Positions 61,501 through 64,000 of a DNA stretch of 64,000 nt are shown one piece after another (positions within the stretch are counted from its first letter, which is position 1; each line of letters begins with the position of its first letter). The stretch comes from Amblyornis subalaris (taxonomy: Eukaryota; Chordata; Aves; Passeriformes; Ptilonorhynchidae). The DNA lies in the NCBI GenBank assembly GCA_018881555.1, contig JACAXG010000008.1:12181316-12245315 (forward strand). Direction: 5' to 3'. A program made the position numbers and the translations under genes. Under the pieces are notes generated by a model that was given only the letters and a program-made list of their open reading frames with translations, had not been told where the DNA came from and made no database searches.

Positions 61501-63010
61501 CAGTGTGGGGTGATGGGTCCCTTCTGCAGATAAGCCCCAGTGAACAGTATTATTGTGCTGGTCTTTCAGAAGCACATGACTGGGATAACTGCTACTAGCA
61601 AAGCTGAATTTTGCATGTGCTTCGTTAAAAGATGTCAAATCAAAACCCCCTGGTTTGTCACAGTTCACACTTTCACAGAAGCAAAACGACCGAGCCCTCT
61701 GCGGGCCGAAGCAGCCACAGGAAGGGGCAGGAGGTTACACATGGCTCAGGCTTATGCTTGGCCTCTTTACTCCAAGCACTTCTCCAGGCCTGCAGAGTGG
61801 CTACAGAAATAAGTACCGTGCACTTATGAACCATTTTCATTACACAATCCCAGCTGTCATGAGGTCTTCAACGCCAGAGACCTGAAGGGTTTGAACAGAC
61901 TTACAAACAACCACAGCTTCCCAGGACTGAAAATCGAACACGCATTTTCCTCAAACACGCCACGCTTACAGCAGGAGCACAAGTCTGCCAAGCAGCTTGT
62001 TAGGTTTTTACTCATTACAACAGCCTACAGGTTTTCCCCTCACCCCTGCAGCAGCCAACATCACCCCATGTCCTACACTGGACGGTGCAAGCAGGGATCG
62101 TGTGCCATCTGCCAGCTCTGGAAGTTCAGAGGGAACACAGGACGTGGCCAACGTGGAGTGGGAACAGCTTGCAGAGCACTTACAGAGCTGCGTCAGGCAG
62201 CTTGTGGTTAAGGCAGTTTCACTGACTGGATCACACACCGCTTCATTTCACTTGCAGCTTTCCTCCCCAACCCCAACAAAACCAAAAACCCTTTGGCTGG
62301 GACAAGCTGCAGGCTAGAAGCTTACAAAAAGCAAACATGACAGAGCATCCTGCACACCTCTTACCAACTACGAAGCCATTAGCAGTGAAGTCCAAAATTC
62401 CACAAATGGAGAGTAGCTCAGGAGAGATGAGCAGAGATCTAAAAGCATAGGAGCACGTAAGGATGGAACAGAAAGCAAATTAGGTGTCAGTTAAGGAGGA
62501 AAACAGTAAATATAGTCATTTGAGGAACAAGAGTGGAAAACAGCAAGACACTGCATAGCTGCATAAATCACTCAAAAAAATACAAAGGGCAGCTTAACAT
62601 TTGTAAGTCTAGGCAGAAAGGAAACTAGCAACAAAAGCCATATTACTGTTAAAGAGCACCGGTTTACCCTGAGAACACCCAGCTCAACCGCTGAAATAGG
62701 ACCAAGATGTGGAAAGGTACAGAGAATGTAAAAGGCAAGATTCAAGCATATTCTGTGATCACATCCAAGGAGAACAGCTATCTACATTTAGATGCATTTT
62801 TAAAAAGCATACCCTCTCCAACGAGAACAGTGCAAGGAGTTTTGGGAATTGCCTCCCCAGCAAAAGTCACTTTGACAATGTGAGGACCAGCTTGAACAGG
62901 TTTATAGGTGCAACGGTAGACTTGATTGCCTTTGTCTTCCACTACAACTTCAGCAAGGTTTCTCCCCTGAGGATCCTCCACTTCCACGATCACATCACCC
63001 ACACCAGCAC
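25406..63010 (-). CDS. FLNB: Filamin B, 3' forty coding exons (repeat 2 to repeat 24)
   Basis: Filamin B is a large homodimeric actin cross-linker and scaffold for integrins and signalling proteins. The window holds 40 exons, w1 (62813-63010) to w40 (25406-25593). All have GT-AG borders and consistent phases, totalling 6,755 coding bases. Encoded are the second half of Ig-filamin repeat 2, repeats 3-15, hinge 1, repeats 16-23, hinge 2 and dimerising repeat 24. Against the roughly 2,602-residue human protein the missing N-terminal part (about 380 residues: calponin-homology actin-binding domain, repeat 1 and start of repeat 2) lies to the right. B rather than A or C is indicated by paralog-specific stretches such as [33 protein letters not shown] and the hinge-1 ending PPGFRPW. 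Introns total about 31 kb here, compact compared with mammals. Confidence 0.97.
26294..26497 (-). CDS. FLNB: FLNB exon w39: hinge 2 and start of repeat 24
   Basis: It encodes [60 protein letters not shown] and FSVDCSKAG. The Ser/Thr-rich first half is hinge 2; [12 protein letters not shown] begins the dimerisation repeat. Phase 1-1, 204 bases. Acceptor GTTTCCAG, donor GCAG|GTATGG. Confidence 0.96.
27447..27665 (-). CDS. FLNB: FLNB exon w38: repeat 23
   Basis: It encodes [60 protein letters not shown] and [13 protein letters not shown]. Phase 1-1, 219 bases. Acceptor TTTCTAG, donor ACAG|GTAAAA. Confidence 0.96.
27666..30028 (-). other. FLNB intron w37-w38, 2.4 kb
   Basis: No additional exon, RNA gene or interspersed repeat was recognised. 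A T-run lies near 29140-29152. CCCTAAACCCTA near 29387 is too short to be telomere-derived. Confidence 0.6.
30029..30205 (-). CDS. FLNB: FLNB exon w37: end of repeat 22, start of repeat 23
   Basis: It encodes [60 protein letters not shown]. Phase 1-1, 177 bases. Acceptor TCTTGCAG, donor ACGG|GTAACC. Confidence 0.96.
31230..31362 (-). CDS. FLNB: FLNB exon w36: repeat 22
   Basis: It encodes [16 protein letters not shown], one ambiguous residue (N at 31312; Asn or Lys), [20 protein letters not shown] and HVSELEP. 133 bases. The N hides this exon from simple open-frame searches. Acceptor ATTCTCAG, donor CCAG|GTGAGC. Confidence 0.94.
31363..33165 (-). other. FLNB intron w35-w36, 1.8 kb
   Basis: No exon or RNA gene was seen. 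A short CA repeat lies at about 32530-32546. Confidence 0.6.
33166..33281 (-). CDS. FLNB: FLNB exon w35: end of repeat 21, start of repeat 22
   Basis: It encodes [20 protein letters not shown] and [18 protein letters not shown]. 116 bases. Acceptor CTCTGCAG, donor CTTCAG|GTGAGA. Confidence 0.95.
33372..33509 (-). CDS. FLNB: FLNB exon w34: repeat 21
   Basis: It encodes [40 protein letters not shown] and YIVQEPG. Phase 1-1, 138 bases. Repeat 21 is the main integrin and migfilin binding repeat; its C and D strands ([15 protein letters not shown]) are intact. Acceptor TTCAACAG, donor CCAG|GTGTGT. Confidence 0.96.
33733..33999 (-). CDS. FLNB: FLNB exon w33: repeat 20 and start of repeat 21
   Basis: It encodes [60 protein letters not shown] and [15 protein letters not shown]. 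Phase 1-1, 267 bases. Acceptor TTGCTAG, donor CCCAG|GTGAGT. Confidence 0.96.
34584..34706 (-). CDS. FLNB: FLNB exon w32: 41-codon unit between repeats 19 and 20 (var-1 exon)
   Basis: This exon is exactly 123 bases, phase 1-1. It encodes [40 protein letters not shown] and P: the last strand of repeat 19 and the first of repeat 20. The human FLNB var-1 isoform lacks exactly 41 residues between repeats 19 and 20 and is linked to altered integrin binding and myogenesis. Skipping this exon would produce the equivalent form. Acceptor CTTACAG, donor CCAG|GTAAGC (strong). Confidence 0.94.
35019..35171 (-). CDS. FLNB: FLNB exon w31: repeat 19
   Basis: It encodes [40 protein letters not shown] and [12 protein letters not shown]. 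Phase 1-1, 153 bases. Repeat 19 is an integrin-beta-tail binding repeat in filamins. Acceptor GTTCTAG, donor CCAG|GTAAGC. Confidence 0.96.
35779..35982 (-). CDS. FLNB: FLNB exon w30: end of repeat 18, start of repeat 19
   Basis: It encodes [58 protein letters not shown] and [11 protein letters not shown]. Phase 1-1, 204 bases. Acceptor CTTTGTAG, donor GCAG|GTTAGT. Confidence 0.95.
36353..36511 (-). CDS. FLNB: FLNB exon w29: repeat 18
   Basis: It encodes [40 protein letters not shown] and [13 protein letters not shown]. Phase 1-1, 159 bases. Acceptor GTGTTCAG, donor ATTG|GTAAGC. Confidence 0.95.
36660..36833 (-). CDS. FLNB: FLNB exon w28: repeat 17
   Basis: It encodes [40 protein letters not shown] and [18 protein letters not shown]. 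Phase 1-1, 174 bases. In filamins this repeat's CD face binds platelet GPIb alpha and similar peptides. Acceptor TTCCTAG, donor ACAG|GTATAA. Confidence 0.95.
37306..37434 (-). CDS. FLNB: FLNB exon w27: end of repeat 16, start of repeat 17
   Basis: It encodes ESP, an ambiguous residue (N at 37426, Leu in human), [20 protein letters not shown], then [12 protein letters not shown]. Phase 1-1, 129 bases. Acceptor ATCTTTAG, donor GAGG|GTAAGT. Confidence 0.94.
37435..38941 (-). other. FLNB intron w26-w27, 1.5 kb
   Basis: This is mostly AT-rich. A small GC-richer patch at about 38270-38390 has no matching splice pair or Ig-like translation and is not called. Confidence 0.6.
38942..39082 (-). CDS. 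FLNB: FLNB exon w26: repeat 16
   Basis: It encodes [40 protein letters not shown] and YMGNHIP. Phase 1-1, 141 bases. Acceptor TTTTGTAG, donor CCCGG|GTGAGT. Confidence 0.95.
39975..40077 (-). CDS. FLNB: FLNB exon w25: start of repeat 16
   Basis: It encodes [34 protein letters not shown] and the first base of Gly. 103 bases. [16 protein letters not shown] is the conserved post-hinge strand of filamins. Acceptor CCTTTAG, donor ACAG|GTACCT. Confidence 0.95.
40791..40865 (-). CDS. FLNB: FLNB exon w24: hinge 1
   Basis: This 75-base, phase 0-0 exon encodes 25 residues: [15 protein letters not shown] followed by [10 protein letters not shown]. It sits between repeat 15 (ending FTVM) and repeat 16 (starting VTEEAYVPV). 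The ending PVxAxPPGFRPW matches my recollection of human FLNB hinge 1. The first half differs. Hinge 1 adds flexibility and contains protease-sensitive sequence; isoforms lacking it are known in mammals and skipping here keeps frame. Acceptor CCTGCCCAG, donor TGG|GTACAC (weak). Confidence 0.88.
40866..42629 (-). other. FLNB intron upstream of the hinge-1 exon, 1.8 kb
   Basis: No further hinge exon was found. Translations on the minus strand give no filamin-like segment. Elements controlling hinge-1 inclusion would be expected here and in 40078-40790. Confidence 0.55.
42630..42877 (-). CDS. FLNB: FLNB exon w23: repeat 15
   Basis: It encodes [60 protein letters not shown] and [15 protein letters not shown]. 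248 bases. Acceptor GCCTTGTAG, donor GTCATG|GTAAGC. It ends just before hinge 1. Confidence 0.96.
42878..44718 (-). other. FLNB intron w22-w23, 1.8 kb
   Basis: No exon, RNA gene or named repeat was recognised. Confidence 0.6.
44719..44908 (-). CDS. FLNB: FLNB exon w22: repeat 14 to start of repeat 15
   Basis: It encodes [60 protein letters not shown] and LAT. 190 bases. Acceptor CATCCCTCAG, donor CACAG|GTGAGT. Confidence 0.96.
44909..46481 (-). other. FLNB intron w21-w22, 1.6 kb
   Basis: No exon, RNA gene or named repeat was recognised. Confidence 0.6.
46482..46638 (-). CDS. FLNB: FLNB exon w21: end of repeat 13, start of repeat 14
   Basis: It encodes [40 protein letters not shown] and [13 protein letters not shown]. 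157 bases. Acceptor TTCTTTAAG, donor ATCACT|GTGAGT. Confidence 0.95.
46896..47019 (-). CDS. FLNB: FLNB exon w20: repeat 13
   Basis: It encodes [40 protein letters not shown] and R plus two bases. 124 bases. Acceptor TTTTTTTAG, donor CGAAG|GTAAGG. Confidence 0.95.
47838..47927 (-). CDS. FLNB: FLNB exon w19: optional 30-codon cassette in repeat 13
   Basis: This 90-base exon is phase 1-1 and can be included or skipped without changing frame. It encodes [15 protein letters not shown], then [11 protein letters not shown] and DTET before the split Gly codon. It is not Ig-like and falls after strand C of repeat 13 (GPRG). It corresponds to the about 31-residue insert in a longer human FLNB isoform, sharing the WRSPLKA-, FFKG- and -PKGD pattern as I recall it. 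Acceptor AATTCTAG; donor ACAG|GTTTGA is weak, fitting regulated use. Inclusion is inferred, not shown. Confidence 0.8.
48521..48688 (-). CDS. FLNB: FLNB exon w18: end of repeat 12, start of repeat 13
   Basis: It encodes [40 protein letters not shown] and [15 protein letters not shown] plus one base. Phase 1-1, 168 bases. It can join either the cassette w19 or directly w20, both in frame. Acceptor CTTCCAG, donor AGAG|GTAAGA. Confidence 0.95.
49485..49645 (-). CDS. FLNB: FLNB exon w17: repeat 12
   Basis: It encodes [40 protein letters not shown] and [14 protein letters not shown]. 161 bases. Acceptor TCTTGCAG, donor CCTG|GTAAGA. Confidence 0.96.
50040..50202 (-). CDS. FLNB: FLNB exon w16: end of repeat 11, start of repeat 12
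   Basis: It encodes [40 protein letters not shown] and [14 protein letters not shown]. 163 bases. Acceptor TTAACAG, donor ACCAG|GTGACA. Confidence 0.94.
50576..50749 (-). CDS. FLNB: FLNB exon w15: repeat 11
   Basis: It encodes [34 protein letters not shown] and [17 protein letters not shown]. Phase 1-1, 174 bases. Acceptor CCTGCAG, donor AAAGG|GTAACC. Confidence 0.95.
50975..51572 (-). CDS. FLNB: FLNB exon w14: repeats 9 and 10 and start of repeat 11
   Basis: This is the largest coding exon here, 598 bases, matching the single large rod-1 exon of vertebrate filamin genes. It encodes [20 protein letters not shown] (repeat 9), [20 protein letters not shown] (repeat 10), [20 protein letters not shown] (repeat 11) and ends GK plus one base. 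Acceptor TTCTAG, donor AAAAG|GTGAGA. Confidence 0.96.
52185..52447 (-). CDS. FLNB: FLNB exon w13: repeat 8
   Basis: It encodes [60 protein letters not shown] and a final K. 263 bases. Acceptor CTTTTTCAG, donor TCCAAG|GTAAGT. Confidence 0.96.
53132..53249 (-). CDS. FLNB: FLNB exon w12: end of repeat 7, start of repeat 8
   Basis: It encodes [39 protein letters not shown] and one base of an Arg codon. 118 bases. Acceptor CTGACTAG, donor AACA|GTAAGT. The exon is easily missed because its open frame is short. Confidence 0.94.
53250..55418 (-). other. FLNB intron w11-w12, 2.2 kb
   Basis: The flanking exons join directly (TPIQQ to GPMKVL), so no coding exon is missing. A short CA run lies near 53911-53920. 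No interspersed repeat was recognised. Confidence 0.65.
55419..55588 (-). CDS. FLNB: FLNB exon w11: repeat 7
   Basis: It encodes [35 protein letters not shown] and [19 protein letters not shown]. 170 bases. Acceptor TTCTTCAG, donor CAGCAG|GTAGGT. Confidence 0.95.
55843..55933 (-). CDS. FLNB: FLNB exon w10: end of repeat 6, start of repeat 7
   Basis: It encodes [20 protein letters not shown] and [11 protein letters not shown]. 91 bases, phase 0 in and 1 out. Acceptor TTTTGCAG, donor ACTG|GTGAGA. Confidence 0.95.
56478..56638 (-). CDS. FLNB: FLNB exon w9: repeat 6
   Basis: It encodes [40 protein letters not shown] and [12 protein letters not shown]. 161 bases. Acceptor TTCCTAG; donor GGAGAG|GTTTGT, a weak site. 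Confidence 0.94.
56902..57025 (-). CDS. FLNB: FLNB exon w8: start of repeat 6
   Basis: It encodes [20 protein letters not shown] and [13 protein letters not shown]. 124 bases. Acceptor TTGTGTAG, donor GAAG|GTAAAG. Confidence 0.95.
57363..57506 (-). CDS. FLNB: FLNB exon w7: repeat 5
   Basis: It encodes [40 protein letters not shown] and NVPNSPFR. Phase 0-0, 144 bases. Acceptor TTTTTAG, donor TTTAGG|GTAAGT. Confidence 0.93.
58017..58130 (-). CDS. FLNB: FLNB exon w6: start of repeat 5
   Basis: It encodes [20 protein letters not shown] and [18 protein letters not shown]. Phase 0-0, 114 bases. Acceptor TTTTTTAG, donor CACAG|GTAAAA. Confidence 0.93.
58459..58652 (-). CDS. FLNB: FLNB exon w5: repeat 4
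   Basis: It encodes [40 protein letters not shown], then DSPYMAFI and the linker ASGDFNSDK. 194 bases. Acceptor TTTTTCAG; donor GATAAG|GTGGTG, a weak match at +3 to +5. Confidence 0.94.
59026..59162 (-). CDS. FLNB: FLNB exon w4: end of repeat 3, start of repeat 4
   Basis: It encodes [20 protein letters not shown] and [19 protein letters not shown]. The [11 protein letters not shown] linker starts repeat 4. 137 bases. Acceptor CTTGTAG, donor CTTG|GTATGA. Confidence 0.94.
59711..59837 (-). CDS. FLNB: FLNB exon w3: repeat 3
   Basis: It encodes [20 protein letters not shown] and the strands ending [10 protein letters not shown]. 127 bases. Acceptor TTCAACAG, donor AGAG|GTGAGT. Confidence 0.95.
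59838..60974 (-). other. FLNB intron w2-w3, 1.1 kb
   Basis: The flanking codons join to read KGPKGLEELV, so the junction is complete. A GC-richer patch at 60280-60620 has no splice-bounded frame. Confidence 0.65.
60975..61112 (-). CDS. FLNB: FLNB exon w2: start of repeat 3
   Basis: It encodes [20 protein letters not shown] followed by [20 protein letters not shown] and [19 protein letters not shown] is a highly conserved filamin signature. Phase 1-1, 138 bases. Acceptor CTTGCAG, donor CCAA|GTGAGT. Confidence 0.95.
61113..62812 (-). other. FLNB intron w1-w2, 1.7 kb
   Basis: The flanking codons join to read [12 protein letters not shown]. No exon or named repeat was seen inside. Confidence 0.65.
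62813..63010 (-). CDS. FLNB: FLNB exon w1: second half of repeat 2
   Basis: It encodes [18 protein letters not shown] onward to [12 protein letters not shown], the C-terminal strands of Ig repeat 2. It is phase 1-1 (198 bases). Acceptor TTTGCAG, donor GAGAGG|GTATGC. The split last codon joins w2 to read GEACNP, as in the human protein. Exons upstream are outside the window. Confidence 0.94.
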
Positions 63011-64000
63011 CTGCAAAGGAAACAAGCCCAGCTGAGCCTTGGCTTCCCCACAGCAACAGGCACCGGTGTTTCTTTCACACTACTGCCAGCTGTCTGGGCT
63101 CAGCCAGCCATCCTCTGCTGCCAGTTCTAGGCACAGCCTCTGTGTTCAGCTTTTGCTGACAGCAACCAAATATTTGAGCAGGGAGAGGGCAAGATAGGAT
63201 AGCGGCATGTCCATGAAGTCAAACTGGGAGGGCTCTGCTGCTCCAGCCACAGGGTTTCACAACATAGTACTGAATATACATACAGCCTGGTTACCCTGTG
63301 GCTACCACCCTGTAGCACCTCTATCACAGATCAGCCCACAGCTTTATCAGTTATTTCAATCTCTCAAGCTTTGAAGTGGTTTAGATTAAGAGACTGGACT
63401 ATGTGAATGCTAGTCTGACATGGATCCTTCTCTGCTGGACTATACATATTCACTTTTGTTCAGACACCTGCTCCTCTCACATTTTATTCAACTCATCATA
63501 CAACAAAAAGAGTTTTCCACATACTTTCAGAGGCCAGACATGTCTTTACATGATTCAGACCACTCCCTCTCTCAATTAGAGGCTGAACATAATATTTCCC
63601 CTCACTATAACCACATTTAATTTTATTCCTAAGCTCCCTCAGGCAGAAGGCAATTTAAAATATGCTACTCAGCATATTTTGGTGTTTAAATGCTACAGGT
63701 AACTGCCCTAAGTAGTTTCACATTGTTCTAAATGAATTAGCATTTGTAGCATCTTATTGACTCATTCCTCTAGGCTACAGCATTGGCCTAATAGCAGGTA
63801 ACAAATAACGTGATGGAGATGCCCTGATGAAGATAGTAGCCCTCTAATAATTACAAAAGAGGTTGAAACCAGTTCATCACCGAAGTAAGAACTCAAAGTA
63901 GCATTGCAGCAGGTTCTTTCTGTAGAGCTAAATACAGAACACACTATGTGTTTACAGTTTCCTCAGTTTATCCTTCACATTTATGTTCAACCTGTCACAT
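63011..64000 (-). other. Partial FLNB intron upstream of w1
   Basis: This is intronic sequence running off the window. No upstream exon (first half of repeat 2) was found before the edge. Confidence 0.65.

Noticed and set aside
1..64000. CRISPR arrays, operons, prophage or other prokaryotic systems; tRNA or rRNA genes
   Set aside because: No regularly spaced identical repeats, no cloverleaf or rRNA signature was seen, and the gene structure is clearly vertebrate.

Overview
This is a stretch of vertebrate nuclear genome, almost certainly from a bird (a non-avian reptile is less likely). Evidence for this: split genes with GT-AG introns; three fragments of CR1 retrotransposons with the sauropsid-type 3' end and body; and two recognisable vertebrate genes, DNASE1L3 and FLNB, whose order and orientation match the conserved ABHD6 / DNASE1L3 / FLNB block of human 3p14. 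Scattered single Ns look like unresolved or heterozygous bases.

Layout, left to right. Bases 1 to about 2000 carry no coding signal and probably lie in the first intron of a leftward gene, ABHD6 by synteny. A CpG-rich block at about 1990-2290 holds a good leftward splice donor and is probably that gene's promoter and non-coding first exon. It is flanked by a roughly 740-base G-rich degenerate minisatellite (2281-3025). About 6 kb without recognised genes follows. DNASE1L3 (+, coding 9258-14488, eight exons, 307 residues) is complete and keeps its catalytic residues. About 9 kb of intergenic DNA with two CR1 fragments and an AT-rich block separates it from FLNB.

FLNB (filamin B, -) fills the rest. 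Its 3' UTR is about 23.81-25.41 kb and 40 coding exons run from 63010 down to the TAA at 25406. They encode the second half of Ig-filamin repeat 2 through repeat 24, with both hinges. The actin-binding domain, repeat 1 and the start of repeat 2 lie beyond the right edge. I checked codon phase across every exon junction and all 39 join in frame. They give about 2,221 residues without, or about 2,251 with, the optional 30-codon exon. Three short in-frame exons match splice variants known in mammals: the 90-base exon in repeat 13, the 75-base hinge-1 exon, and the 123-base exon between repeats 19 and 20. FLNB exons below are numbered w1 (5'-most here) to w40 (last).

The two genes are tail to tail and functionally unrelated. 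DNASE1L3 is a secreted endonuclease that clears extracellular chromatin. FLNB is a dimeric actin cross-linker and signalling scaffold. I found no undescribed multi-gene system. The items most worth a second look are the regulated FLNB exons with weak donors, a five-run G-quadruplex motif in the FLNB 3' UTR, the exon-phase contrast between FLNB rod 1 and rod 2, the tryptophan-containing basic tail of DNASE1L3, and the promoter-side minisatellite.
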